From NCBI RefSeq assembly GCF_000204055.1, contig NW_006768776.1:721550-785549 (forward strand): 64,000 nucleotides of DNA, in the 5' to 3' direction. The notes beneath the pieces were generated by a model that saw only the letters and a list, made by a program, of their open reading frames with translations, had not been told where the DNA came from and made no database searches. Every line of letters begins with the position of its first letter. Position 1 is the stretch's first letter. Positions 44,792 through 58,134 of the stretch are shown piece after piece. A program made the position numbers and the translations under genes. This DNA comes from Melampsora larici-populina 98AG31. Taxonomy: Eukaryota; Basidiomycota; Pucciniomycetes; Pucciniales; Melampsoraceae.

Positions 44792-45300
44792 GAAACGCAC
44801 CCCGCAAGCAAAAAAAAGCTCTTCTGAACGCCTTATACTTCATTTTCACTCATCACTCCAAGCTCACGAAAAAATAAATCAAATGCTTCTCAATCTGTTT
44901 GGTATCGGCTCTATTAACTTAACAAAAAAACATCATATCTCCGGCAGCCTGGACAATTCTTTTCATGACCCTACTCATGTTGTTAATTAGTTTCATTGTT
45001 TAACTCTGATGTATAACCTTCTTATAATGAAAAGCCTGAATGCGTACGATACTACTGTGTCTGAGGACTCGAGGCCTCCAAAACATATATCACCCGGCAT
45101 TCATGTGGAAGACCTCATTCCCTTTCAGCTTGAGAGTACTCGTTCAATCTCTTCAGTCGCAATCAAAAAAATTGTTGCCGCAGAACAATGGATGTACGTC
45201 TCCCAATCTTGGCGATATCAATTTATTTAGCTAGTTTCACACCAGAAATCCTCATGTTCGTGGCCTTTGCCCTGAAGCAACCTACAATCTACCCTAGCTT
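44792..45300. other. no recognisable gene
   Basis: AT-rich spacer downstream of the NPC2-like gene. Short ORFs only. Confidence 0.4.
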
Positions 45301-45309
45301 AACACAAGC

Positions 45310-45450
45310 CCCTAACCCCCGCAGAGACGTCCCCCGGAGCCTGCGGAGGGGGGGCTTGCGACTTATCGGCAAATTTGGCCTGATACCAATTTCGATTTGG
45401 CTGGGACTATCTCCAGCTCGCATTTTGCCCATGTTGCATCAAACAAATCA
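45310..45450 (+). repeat. dispersed repeat copy 1 (CGACTTATCGGCAAATTTGG)
   Basis: Contains GGAGCCTGCGGAGGGGGGGC followed by TTGCGACTTATCGGCAAATTTGGCCTGATACC. The same block lies inverted at 47.5-48.14 kb, where a MITE interrupts it. Family unknown. Confidence 0.75.
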
Positions 45451-45688
45451 TAGAAGCTTGCTCATTGCAGGATGTAGCCCTTATTTTTCTGCATCTTTTG
45501 CTCTCTTCAGATTTTTCATGGCACTCGTACGTCTGAAACTATCTTATTAAACAATTACTTTTCTGAGCCTCATGACTGCCTAGGAAATTTGATGTCTAGA
45601 TTTATTTTTTATTAAAATTTTACATGTGATTCTGCTGCGATCACGGGTGTATTCAAGTGTATTCCCACATTTGACTGTACTTTACATA

Positions 45689-47436
45689 CACCACGGAGTG
45701 GTCCGGCCCATCTGCAGACTGGGACGAAGGCCGTCTGCAGACGGGCCTTTTTTTATATAGTCACGGACCGTCTGCAGGTAGGCGCTGGTCCCACCGTATG
45801 CAGACGGCCTTTCAAATATCGCCTGTAGCCAGCCTGCAGGCCGACTGAAGATGGTATGCAGAGGATTGATCACCGGTCTGCACCGGTCTGGGACCTATTA
45901 AAGACCAGTCCTCAACAAAGTCCAGTGAGACGGCTGCAAGCCTCAATATTCGGCTAGCCAACAGTTAATTCAAAGAATGAAAATAAAATTGATTCATCAA
46001 TGGCTTAAAGGATTGTTCAGGAATATACAAATGTGATAATAATGAGTATATAATAAGAAGATACAAGTTGTTTTTAAAATATAATTTTCTAATCGATTCT
46101 TCGTATTTTTTAATTAAGATATAATTTTCCAATTGATTCTTCGTGGGTTTGATTTGTAGTCAATTTCATATCAACAGATTGGAGAAAAGAATCTAACATC
46201 ATAGAAATGGTATCAATTTCTGCTACTGATCAAATTCCACCAGTTCTTGTTATAATCATTCAAAGAAAGAACAAAGTCAGTGATTGGAACCAGTCTTCCT
46301 AGATGTAATGAGAATCAATCGATCCCTTTTAAAAGCACCCAAGAGCCGATTACTAATTTATGATGTATCATCATTGTTATCGTCGATTGAATGAGATTTC
46401 AACAAGAGTGTTATGATTTTCAGATTGAAAAGATTGAATTTGAGGTTATTATTACCCATGAAGGTCAATGAGACAGATACAATTTTGATTTAATCAGCAC
46501 ACTTACCTCATTACTCTCAAAGAGTACTACTCGATCAGCTTTATCACCTGTAGTCTAATTCGATCGGGCTTAGGTTGAATGGACGGTGTCGTTGATGAAA
46601 AAAACAAAGTAATTTAGTTTGATGAGTGCAGGAGCTGACCGATTGGTGCAATGTCAGTTTTTTGAGAAGTTTATTGAGAGCACAGAGATTAAATACCAGT
46701 AATCGAGTTTGGCTAAGATGACTGATGGAGGTAAAGAAGGTAGTGAGTCTTAATCATGATGAGATAACAATCTGGTTTCTAATTCTGTCAAGAGTGATTG
46801 ATCCTGAATGAGTTTAAAACTGGGAGCCGACGGGAGTGATGCTAAAGCTGAAGAGTTTGATAAGTTGATTTGATGATTAGATTAAATGAAAGCAATGATA
46901 ATATATCTTGATGCAGATTAGCAATTGAATGAAGTTAATCAATTTATTTGATTGAATTTGGTTCTGTTTCTGATATAAATGAACCTGCTGTTGATCGATG
47001 ATGAAATGGTGGTTGATGGTGATGGGATTGATGAATCCACTATTTAGGATGACCGGATGACAAGTGGACTTGAAACAATTTGAATGGACCCGAAGTACAA
47101 ATGCTCCGAGCTGTCCCGAGTTCCCTTAAAAGCCATGTTAGGGAAATTCCGGATCAGGGATCAAGTCAAGCTTAGCTTGACTGATGCTTGCCTGCCGGCG
47201 GTATCAAGTCGAGCGGCAGCCATGTGACATGCGGCCGACTCAACTACAACGCACACCAGCTGCAGTCCGACTCCTGGCGGTACTCAATCGGACTGCAGCC
47301 AGTATGTAGCCGGTTCTTGCAGGCCAGTTTCAGGCCTTTTACAGGCCACTTTCAGGCGATTCTCCGGCCATTTCACGACCCCGACGATCCGCAGACCTCA
47401 CCGACGCTTTTTCTGCTCAGAAACCACTCCGTGGTG
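45689..47436. mobile_element. TA-flanked TIR element with exon-like cargo
   Basis: Ends CACCACGGAGTGGT and ACCACTCCGTGGTG, with TA on each side (45687-45688, 47437-47438). Both subterminal zones are GC-rich with many CTGCAGAC/CTGCAGG strings. The interior (about 45.95-47.1 kb) is AT-rich and resembles host intron/exon sequence rather than a transposase. It includes a clean 41-nt exon-like piece (separate entry). Probably non-autonomous. Confidence 0.7.
46507..46547 (-). pseudogene. possible captured exon of PP2A B55 (WD40) subunit
   Basis: On the minus strand, acceptor actacag is followed by 41 nt and donor gtaagt. It codes DKADRVVLFESNE after a partial codon. B55 regulatory subunits of PP2A carry GDKGGRVVLFE.NE in their first WD40 blade. 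The match is short, and neighbouring B55 exons are not evident, so this is only suggestive. Confidence 0.35.
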
Positions 47437-47499
47437 TACCTCTTTGATAAACCATCCGCAGTGGTATGATTGATCTCGTCAAAATTACACTTTTTCAAA

Positions 47500-48142
47500 G
47501 AAACTTGAAGACAAGGCATCATTTTGAAGTCCTTTCAAGTTTGAGGGAGTATGTGTACAAGATGCAGAGGAAAAACTTGCCCTGTTCCAACTTTTGATAT
47601 CGACAATCGCGGCAAGGATAGTGTTGATTTTGACCAAAAATCGCTGAAAATCCCAAATTTGGATTTGGTATCAGGCCAAATTTGCCGATAAGTCGTAAGA
47701 GCATCCACAACGGTCCACCTACTTTGCGAGCCCTGGAACAGACCCCCGATCCTGATTTTGTGGATGTAGGGGGTCAAAAAAACAGGTGTCCACAGCGGTG
47801 CACTTGAAGTCAGGGGCCAGAACTCGATTGAGTGATATGGTATGCTTGTACCATATCATCTTGTTTCGAGTGCGGTTTGAGACGTGACTATATCGGTCAC
47901 GTGGAAGCAGTGGCACGTGATATTGGGAGCTCCTATAGACCTCGCAGATGTGGGGGGTCCGGATGGAAATCTGGAGGCCCCCGACGTCTCACCCCCGATT
48001 GTGCGAGCTCCGTTGGAGCGTTTTTTTGCGTTTTGACCCCCTACATCGCTGGGGGCCCGCAAAGTAGGTGGACCGTTGTGGATGCTCTAAGTCCCTCCTC
48101 CGCAAGCTCCGAAGGACGCGCGCGCTTTGAGGAGGGACTTAG
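47500..48142 (-). repeat. dispersed repeat copy 2, split by MITE
   Basis: An inverted copy of 45310-45450. 47600-47696 and 48091-48142 read together, without the MITE, as GGAGCTTGCGGAGGAGGGAC then TTACGACTTATCGGCAAATTTGG. The outer part forms a 13-bp hairpin TAAGTCCCTCCTC / GAGGAGGGACTTA (48088-48141). Confidence 0.75.
47699..48087. mobile_element. 389-bp MITE with TAA duplication (GAGCATCCACAACGGTCC family)
   Basis: Long inverted ends, GAGCATCCACAACGGTCCAC continuing CTACTTTGCG, against the complement on the right. TAA lies at 47696-47698 and 48088-48090. The empty site is visible in the paralogous repeat at 45.36 kb. PIF/Harbinger-type. Non-coding, GC-rich interior. Confidence 0.9.
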
Positions 48143-49187
48143 TTAAGTTAGCAATCTACCAGATGCCCCATCAGTCATATCAAGCCTGGCTCTAGTATGG
48201 ACATTGCCTAGGGCCAGTGCAGAGCTGGAAGAGCCCAGCATGGCCTAGGCGTTAGAATGAGTAATCCGACCAACTTGACATTAAACTTGGGAATGTCACT
48301 GGCGTTTGCAACCAATAATTATTTTTAGTCTCAAAAGTCGTGCCCACTCCTGTTTACTGGAAGAATTGATTGATGCTTTTGATCGAGTTTGCAGATAAAC
48401 CAAAAATCCAAGTCAATCACTTCCCTTCCTGAGCTCAGAATGTCCAGAGGGAAACAGACTCCCTTGACCATAATTCACACTTTTGGGATCTTTGTACAAG
48501 TCATTATGAACAATCCACTCCACTCATCAATATTATGCTCTCAGTATGTATATCATCAAAGTAAAACTGGTTGGTGAATTGCAAGTAATGGAAATACCAA
48601 ACTCGTCTTGTATATGGGCTTCTTGCTCTACAAAAGATGAGGTGAAGTAGATTTATGGAAGAGAGTGCTTCAGAATATGAAATTAATTGTGCTCCATCGA
48701 ATATCTGTGTTGGGTCAAGATGACCACCATTTGTTGATTATTTCAAATGTGAATTCTAGTAGACCAAATGATCCCCAGTGGTATATGTATACTCTCAAAT
48801 CCTCACCCATAGAGGTCACCTAACTGTGTGCATTCTATGTTGGGAGATACCAGACAAACTATCACTAGATCTACCTTTCTTCATTAAGAAACCCTTGATC
48901 GCCGATCCCTCATACTGCGATAAATTTGTTTACGCTGACAAGGACAATGTGCATTTCAGCTCTTGATACCTTCCAACAGGTTTCTTGAGTACCTCCGCTT
49001 GAAATGCCATCAGCTTCTCTTTTGAGTAAAGAGCTCACCCCTCAGTTTCTGAAGTTATGTTGGTCTGCATTGTAGGATAGCGCACAGCCACAATTTAAAT
49101 GTGGTACGGAGGGATCTCATGGGGGGCATCAGTGAACTTCATATCAAGTGATGCATTGATTTGGCATTACTCTCAAGCTCAAGTTAT
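48143..49187. other. intergenic, no recognisable gene
   Basis: Short ORFs only. Downstream of the UGGT stop. Confidence 0.4.
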
Positions 49188-52100
49188 CTACAACTCGTCT
49201 TTTGAATGTATGTGTGAATCAGTTGGCTTGGCGGTAATTTGATCTAGAGAATCATCGTCCAGTACGTCATCTTGTCGATTCTTTTGGCGCGCCAATTCAG
49301 CCACTTCTTTATCGTAGACATCCCATTCGGGTATTAGGCGTCGAGCTCGTGTAAGCTTTGGCTCGTGCGTCAATGGATTGTTGCACAAATCTGTAACAGC
49401 ATCTAGGTGTGATCAATATTGCACTTATATCTTCATGTCACGAAATAAACATACCAATAGTCTTGGCTGTTTTCAAACCATCGTCTGAGCACCAGGTCTC
49501 ACACCAAAGCCATTTTTGATCAAGGGAGTACTGAAGGGAGAGAGAGAGAGATCGTGATGATCAGTATAAAACAATGAACCAGCCAGCGTGTATCTTCACT
49601 CACAATTGGCAAGACTTCTTGCATATTGTTGGGTAGATCTTGGTCCAGGTTAGCCAGACTGTTTGGATCGGCAGAAAGAGCTTGGTAATGTTGACGGAGT
49701 TGGTCTCCAGCGGCAACGGCCCTGAAAACCCTCAAATCCACAACATAGAGTGCACTGAGAGACTCATGATTAGTAGAGTCCTTATTGCTCCCGAATATTA
49801 TACTTACCTAATGTGGTATGGTCTCCCTCGTAGGCTATCTTTCCAGTATCCCGTATCCCAAAAACGAAATCCCTACACCCACAACATATGTCAGAAAATA
49901 CTGACTGATATATTGACCGGAGATTTACCTTTGTTTCTTCTCGATCATTACACATAGGAGTATATGCATAAGGTGCACCACGAAGATCGAGATCAACCAA
50001 TTCTTGTAGATCGGTCCGAACAATCTGTAGGGGGTCAATCAATATAACGTAATAACTTAATACTACATGGCATCCGACAAACCTGATCCGAATCCACGAA
50101 TATTACCCGGTCCAATTCCAATGGAAATAAAACATCTAGAAAAAGGATCTTATATCTACAAGCAAAAGTGAGACTTCCACGATCGCCCCTGCTGATGATC
50201 ACGATTAGCTTACCCCCAGATGACTCTCTGTTTCTCTTTTTGAGCTCGCAACCATGGTGGCCAGCGGTATGTTACCAATTCGTACTCGAATTCATACTTT
50301 CGAGCCAGGTGCGGAATGAATCTCTTGAAGGATGGTGATAGGAAATTCGAGATAAACCAAACTGATCCGCGCAATCATGTTGGAATCAACAAACAGATCT
50401 CGAAGGATTGTGTAATCAGACTTACATTTCACATCACTCTTTGTGTGTCGCATCACGCTGACACACATCAGATAAGCCATTCTCTGAATTACGTATCGAA
50501 TCAAAGCAAATTTCAGTTTGATGAAGTAGAAACTCGTGTACCAGCAGGTTTTACCTCATAAAGTAGTCCCGATGCGACTGTAAAGACATTTATTACATTT
50601 CGTTTCTTCCCTGGGATCACGTCAGACGGCTTGCTCTTGAGAACTCCTGCGGCTCTGTTTGTTGTAAAACGAAATAGGAGCGTCAAGTCCACTAAACGCA
50701 AGCCAAATATCGCATTGAAATACTTTGAAACGTACAAGTTCTTGAACTGGCCAATGAGTTTCTGGGTCGTACTAGTATGGGCGTCTTCTGATTCTGACAT
50801 GGCAGCGACAGGCTGAATCAATTTTTCTTTTTCCTTGCCAGGGCGTTTGCGAAAGCGAGGGAAAAGAAGTAATCCGTCGAATGTGGTCAAGGAGAACTGA
50901 TGATCCTCATCTGTCTTGTTTTTATCAGTAGATAAGCGATCTTTTCCTGTTTTGAGGTCCACGCGTTCGAGCGTATACAGTTCAGAACTTCGACCAGGTC
51001 GGATCTTCATGACAAACATGCCAGGTTCAGCCTTGAACTGAAAGTAACCGAGCTGTTCAGAGGATACATCAAAATTAGCCTTGCGAGAGATTATACGTGC
51101 GTCAACATGTATTTAGCTACGCGACGTAACAAACATTTGCCATGATAATCGTATCCACACTTGCAGAGGTCAGCAAGTTCGTCAGGACTACCTGGAGCCC
51201 TCTGGGTGGTACTTCGCTTGGCAGCTCTGAGGCGTGACCTGCTATGATAATGTGTTCTAGTTGAAAGACGCCTTCGACCCCTCGTTCGCGCTCCGTCGAG
51301 CCAATTTTGGATAACATGATGTTATCAAGATCATGAACAGATTCTAAAGGAAGTGCTAACCAAGCAGGAGGCGCTTCTATCGATAAAGTCAGTAGCACGT
51401 CTGTCGGCATGTGTTTAAAGACCACCGACGGGGAGACAGAAGAGCTTTGGAAGCGAGATGTCAGCCTGTGTATGACTGAAGACATCGGCAGATCGAGTGC
51501 ACTCGACTTACCCATCCTGATCAAATTGTATCCGACTGTGAAATGAGGTGCGAAGGAAGCGCTTAATCGGGAGTTCCTCGACGTGTTGCATAGGGTTAAA
51601 CCAGACTTTTATGGCGACATCCTTGCGACCGGAGAGGGTCTGCAAAAATTGGAGCTATGAGAGACAAGGCAGGACGAGTGGTGTGGATTGGACGCATACC
51701 TCTAATAAAGCCGACCATGACTGTGCAAGCTCACTCGCGGGGTTCAAAATGACTCGAAATTGAATAACGGCAGCGTCGTGATCGCCGTACGATATTGATC
51801 TATTGACATGACAGGTGACAAAAAGCTTTGAGGTTTTTGAACTCATAGTGATCTAAACAACAATATACGTACGAGTGTTTACGTTCAGTTAAGGCGTTAG
51901 AAACAGCTCGCCCGCGTGTCTTGCTACCAGCCTCGTCATCAGATGATACCAACACAGAACTTATCACGGAGGCAATGTAGGGTACCATGGACTTGATGGT
52001 TGTGAAGCGTTCGGGTCTGCGCTTTGTCGAAAAAAGTAAGTTATTGACGTGCAAGGAAGTATTATTTGGGCAGAGAAAGGTGCTCTACCCCAAGACTGAG

Positions 52101-55100
52101 CGCAAAGCGACTTGTAGTGGATTTGTACGTTTTTGGATTTCGTAGTCGATCAGCATGCGAAGATCACTAGCTTGGAGTACTTGGCTATGAGGGACATCAA
52201 GGACCTGAAGGTGATCACACTACTCAGTAAGGCAGCGTTAACATGAGTCAAGGAGAACTACCCACGCGACCATTGATCACCACGGCAACGTGTCCCTCAG
52301 TGATATCAAGCTCAGTGATCAAAGACTGCGCGCCTGCCCAAACATCCTCACCATCTTCAGTAGACCGTCTCCATTCCGAAGGCATCTTGCTTAATGAGAA
52401 GGATTCTGGAAATGGTTTCGACGGTTGCAAGCCAAAGTGGGCAAACTGATCTGTCACATTCTTGATCAAGATTCCAGGATGCTCAGGTGAATGGATGAGT
52501 TGTCCCAGAGAATCGGATAGGCGAGGATCTATATGCGCGTCGGTTTGCTGGCTAGAAGCATGCACAAAACCGACAAATACGGAACCACGGGTTTGATCTG
52601 ATGGAAATGCCTGCAAAGTGAACGTCAGGTGCAACATATCCCCACACTGCTCCAATAATGGGAAACACATATCGGTATTTACCATCAGCTCTAACAACGC
52701 CAACACAGAGGCAGCACCACTCTTCGAGTCCAAATTGCCAATAACCCAGATCGCAGATATTGGGGGCTCGTTGGTTTCGTGATCAGCCTCAACTGCTAAG
52801 AGTTGCAGACAGGAATTGGGAGTATGTAAATTAAATCAGCACTATATCCAACTAGTTTCTGGATTGAAAACACACCTTCAGATGCGAAGAGAGTACCGCA
52901 GCTCCCAAGCTTGGCAGCCACGAAAGCTTGAACAAGGTTGACGACCCGCACGGGACGACCCGGCGATGGAAATACAAATTCATTCCGTGCAGGGTAGACG
53001 CCTGGTAAATCATACAGATAATGCGAGACATCTACACTGCCTTGGATTAATCCGTAATAGATTTGATGTTGTAGAAATTGGATATGAAGCATAGCTGTTT
53101 GTTGCAAGTTCATGCGAAAGTCCTGACATGATTGATGACGAGATATCAACACGGGGCATTCTGGCTCGGAGTATGACTGCAACTATGACTGACATCATCG
53201 AGTACGAAGAATTTCCCATTGACGAACATACAGCCAGGCACTTCGCCAGATCCTGAGCACAGCGCGAGCCGTCGGATGTAGGATTGTGTTTTTTCTGACC
53301 AGGAATTGAAGTCCCCTTCTCCAAAGCTAGCTGTATCTTTTTGATCATCTGAGTCGCTTTCAGGATGAGCTGCGCGATAAGCATCAGCGCGTTGCTTGAA
53401 GTCCAACGCGTCAACCATATCGGATGATGTAGAGCTAATGAACTGAGGTGATCAACCGAAAGATGAATGGGTTGTTGATCAGTATGAGGTTGACTCCCTT
53501 GTCTTCTTTTTTGCGAACCTGTTTCAGAAATTGCAACATCGCGATGGGGCCACGTGAATGGAAAAGATTCCATATATTGTATATCACGGTATCTGTTGAT
53601 ATCGTAGGACAGAAGTCAGAGTGGATCAAACCCCGTACTCGTTCCTGACGAGTAGATGGGAAAGATACCTTTGAGTGCTTCAGAAGATCCCGAGGCATTT
53701 GGATCGTCGAGAGGTACTAAACCCCACCGGATTGGTACACTTCGTGTGATAAATGTCTCGACTGATTCCGTCAATATGCGAAGGTTGGCCGTATGCGTCA
53801 CATTGAGGGCCAATACCACAGTGATCGTGTTGCGAGCGACCGCGTGCAATTGACCAGGATATGTGGGTCGAAGAAACTGAAATCGTAGTGGGTGTCAGCA
53901 TGAACCAGAGGGAGAAAAGCAGTTAAAGATGTATACATCGCGTAGACTCTTTGGCCAAGCAGCATATCTTGTGTCCTTCTCTAAATCGTTCAACCAAAGG
54001 ATCATTTCTCCGTGCTCCAACCTATCACTCGCATCGAACCGTTCGCCAAGAATACTGGGATCAATCTCCAAGTCATCTGACCGCGCCCCGCCCTCACCAG
54101 ACAAGGCTGAGTTCAATTGCTCGTCAGTGACCAGCTTTCGGATCTCAGATACAGATAACCCGAGACTGGTCAAAGATTTAATCCATCGGCGCTCATCGCG
54201 CATTAATTGTATCAGCTTGAAGAAGTTGATGTTGGCCACTGGTAATACTGATGATATATCCAAACCGTTGATCCAGATTGCTGATTGTCCGGGTTTAACG
54301 ACCCCTTCAGCAGCATTCTCCTTGAGTTCTCTGTCCAAGTCTGCATTTATTTCTCCCGGAACCCAATTCTTCACCAAATTATATGCATGCCTGGGAAAAT
54401 CTTCAGAAAGAACTCGCAGAGCACTTAGCGGATTAGGCGAGGTCAGTATATGTTGAGTTGCTTTTAACCCGATAGTCGAGAATTCGTCGGCCTGGAGGGG
54501 GATAATGACAGTTGAGGTCTCAGGAGCATCTTCCTTGGTGTTCTCCTTTGTTGATTCAGACTCAGAATCGCGCGATTCACGAGAGTTGGTCTCGACAGGT
54601 CGATCATCAACTGTAAGATAGTCTGATTTCTTGATGTCCAATCTGGTAGCCCAACCACTGAGATGGCTAGGACCGATCGAAGAACTCTGTGAGTCGTCTG
54701 AAGAAACTTGCCATCGAAAAATATAGGTGGCTCTGATTGGAGAACTACTCGAGGCTTGGTGTAATACGTCGTGGAATGGGCCAAAAGAGCGCGGGTCGTT
54801 AGAAGCGTACAAAATGACAACTGGGACAGATGGTGGCGGGATGTGGCTTCCAGGTGGGCAGATATGATCAAATGACAAGATACGTGGAGCAGGGCGATCT
54901 CTACCTCAAATTGAGCAAGAAAAAGTAAGGATCAATGTGAGAAGCGACATTGGATTTCAAAGGCTGGTTCCCGTACCTGAGGTCCTTCGGTGCCGTTTCT
55001 GCGTCTTCTTCGGAGTTCAAATATCGATCCAGTAGAGAGGCATCGCAAAATCGGATACCGTGGACGTCTGCCCAGCTTGTGCACTCTGAAGTTGTAGGTG

Positions 55101-55618
55101 TAACATTGGATACTCGATCTGCATGCGTCTGTTTCAAATCGAGAGACCGATACCATGCGCGGAAAGCTTCGATTTTGGGAGAGGCCTCTTTCAAGGCAAT
55201 GCTCGTCTCTAGAGATTCGATTTCACCCTGGTCGTTGAGTAATCCATTGAGTGTAATTTGATTCAGAGTTTGGTTATATATTTGCTGAGGTGTCAGTGAC
55301 AGTGAATCTATCGTCCTCCAATGCTTGGAAACCGCGGTGAGGATTGGGAAAAATGAGTCCGATCGCTCGATCGCTGCTGATTCGCTGTGGATCAAGGTCG
55401 AACATGGCGAAGCGTATCAGCATACTTGGCCAACAACGATACTAAGAACGATGAGGTGAAAAGTAGGCGACTCACATAATTTGGATCAGCAAGGGAGGTT
55501 CGGGCCATGTGGCTTGAATCGAGACAGAAATGGGAGGTGAGAGAGTCGAGACGTGAAAAATCGTCCAGCAGATGACCCCTGCATACGTCCCAAGCTGAGA
55601 AAGGCCGAGCTTGGGCAT
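49188..55618 (-). CDS. UGGT: UDP-glucose:glycoprotein glucosyltransferase (ER folding sensor)
   Basis: Reglucosylates high-mannose glycans on misfolded glycoproteins in the ER lumen so they re-enter the calnexin cycle. The start at 55618 gives a signal peptide ([20 protein letters not shown]). Then come thioredoxin-like domains spread over many exons. Those resolved are 55618-55476, 55384-54977, 54900-53937, 53876-53669, 53592-53519, 53442-53194, 53122-52876 and from 52795, with consistent phases. Landmarks: [60 protein letters not shown] and [15 protein letters not shown]. The C-terminal GT24 domain has [12 protein letters not shown] sequence, the DxD motif in VIFVDSDQ (about 50090), [33 protein letters not shown] and [11 protein letters not shown]. 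The protein ends SKDEL, an ER-retrieval signal. About 1,600 aa, usual for the family. Confidence 0.93.
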
Positions 55619-58134
55619 CAAAGAACGGTGTTTGATATAGCAAAAGTGATGGTGTGACGGTAAACTAGCGTGTCAAATGGCATACAGGCGACCAGGAAAC
55701 AAAAAATCAAAGTGAAAACGGTAGTTTTGGTCGCCAGGTCATCTCGTCATCTCGTCAACTCTCAAATATCTTTCTATTCATAGCAACTCTCAACACCTCT
55801 CCTCGAGCTGAAAGAATGTGCACCATCGGCCATCGTCCAACAAGCATCCTTTCAGCAAGTCAAATATATCACATTTGATTCAGAATCTCTTCTGAATTGC
55901 GTGGCACATGCCTCAATGGCAACAACTTTTTGTTGTTGTCAAAATCTGCGGAGTGTCATGTAGGTTTACAAGGTCTATCAAGCTCCAAGAACCATACAAA
56001 CTTCTATATATTTAACAAAAGAACAGCGCAATTTTATGCGTTGATGTCCAAAGGTTTTTGTTCAGTGATACATCAAACTGGCTATGACAGGAAGTCTCTT
56101 GACAGATAAAATTCTTGGATGTCAGAAAGTTGTTTTTCACAATAGTCCTTCACACAATGCCATGCGAGACATAATATAGCAGCAAACTGGCAAGCAGGTT
56201 TTATGTTATGAGAATCCCACCTTACCTTGTCAGTGTGACCGCCACAAGATAACCAAAACACCTTTGTTCTTGCTCCTCTGCCTTCTAATTGCTCCATCAC
56301 ACTCAATCACCTCAACATTTCTGCTATCCTGAATCCTTTGATTCCATGCAAACAATGGATTTTGTCCAAAAGAAGATCCTCTCACTTTCCAGACTTTTCA
56401 AATATCTCTGATAAGATGCATTGCATATTGAGTAATGGTTTTGTTTTACATCCTGCTTGCTTGTTCTTCGTGACTTATTGCAACAGTCTAATAATAAAAG
56501 GCCATGATATTGAATTTATTTCAAAACCATTTCTCCAACAATCAGGGTACCATGCTGCTCTGATCTTGGTGTGGATTACAAGTTTATTTGTTTCAAGGAA
56601 CATGTCCCACCAATAGGCATAGGCTTTGTCTTAAAACTGACACAGAGCATGGATTTGGCTATGTGATGTGGCAGGGGCCTGGATGTCTTTCCCATGGTAG
56701 CAAGACAAAAACAGAGGACAGAAGCTGCAAGAACAAAGAATGGAAAAGTACAATGTGGGTGGCAATGAGTTATTCACTGACAAGACTGTGAACCCATATG
56801 TACCATCTGATAAAGGGAAAACTCTGCCTTATTGGTCTTTTCTCACATTGAAGGGTGTTGGGTGGGACATAAAATAACAAGTGAACTGGGAGTGGAAAAG
56901 ATCATATGCAAATTGACCAAACTATCATGTGTAACTTGACGAGGAAACAATTGGAGTAAGTGATCCTTTGTTAAAACAAATCTAGACATTGGTATTTTGG
57001 TAAGAGGAGAAAAGAAAAAATCAAAGTAAACAGTGATTACAAAAAGTGTGAGGTTACCTGAAATTTTTCATCCTGACCACTTAAACACCATTTATGGGTT
57101 TATCTTTTTGAAAGGTTACTTACACCTCTTCCAGTGCTGTAAGACTGCTCTGATACTTTTTCCCTGTATAAACTCTGCATACCAGCTCCAAAGAGATATG
57201 ATATCAATTTATGATGAGAAACTGTTGGTTACAGATGAAGCATTTCAAGTGCTTGAAGAACCAACAATGGTTAAGGCTATTTCTGGACGTAAAATTATGT
57301 GGAGAGAAGCAGTGTTTGCCCTTGAAAGAACCTTCAGATTGAAATTTGAACCCAATACTTAGCTCAAGAAAAGCAAGTTTACAAAGCTTGTATGAAACAT
57401 GAGAACTTGCTTTAATGCCTGACCTTTGGATTGGCCTGTTCTCCTGAACATTGCTGTGGTTATTTGCATAGAAAGTTAGCAAAAAGCTTCACCATTTGAG
57501 GTTTCCCAATATCCTGGAAACTCATACAAACACTTGAAACAGAAAAACACAGTATCACTCAAGTAATTTTTGTACACTGGTGGCATTGCCAGGTTCTGAA
57601 ACACCTTAGGTTACAAAGCTCTAAACAAACAAACAACTTTTAACGCACCGTGACCTGAGATGTGGTGAGGAGGTCTGTGGTTTTGAACTTTATTTCAAAA
57701 TTTGACCATTGACCATCCTCAGAGCCAAGCATACCCTTGAAGAACCTCTGAAATCATATGTATCACTTTTTCTCATTGGTGAAACAAATTGGAGTGGATC
57801 CCAATCTTTGCAGTGTTGAGGAAGAGACAATATGCTTAAAGTAAGTGTGTAGTGTGCGACATGCCTGTATATTTCCATGACATTCAAGTCTGTAGTCTTA
57901 TAGTGAGATGAATGATGATGACATGACCGTGCCCTTGATCGGGTCATCTCAGATTAACAATTCAAAGATTGTTACTTCGGAACATTCATATCATCATCCA
58001 TTTAACAGTTCAGGTATATTTCTCATTCTACTTCTTATCTCCCCTTGAGAGTGATTCATACTAATTTACTTTCAAAACATCATCAAACCTTCATCTTTAC
58101 TATAGCTAAGTAACTCATAAAATCAAACACTATC
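55619..58134. other. intergenic region between divergent genes
   Basis: No supported gene. The 109-aa plus frame at 57033-57362 and the frames near 56338-56791 are unrecognised and flanked by stops; they may be transposon debris. Confidence 0.45.

Noticed and set aside
45188..45550. 120-aa plus ORF
   Set aside because: Its middle is a dispersed repeat also present inverted at 47.6 kb. Not a gene.
53929..54456. 175-aa plus-strand ORF
   Set aside because: Antisense shadow of the large UGGT exon.
57033..57362. 109-aa plus ORF between UGGT and tropomyosin
   Set aside because: No recognised family, stops all round, AT-rich context. Could be transposon debris, but unsupported.
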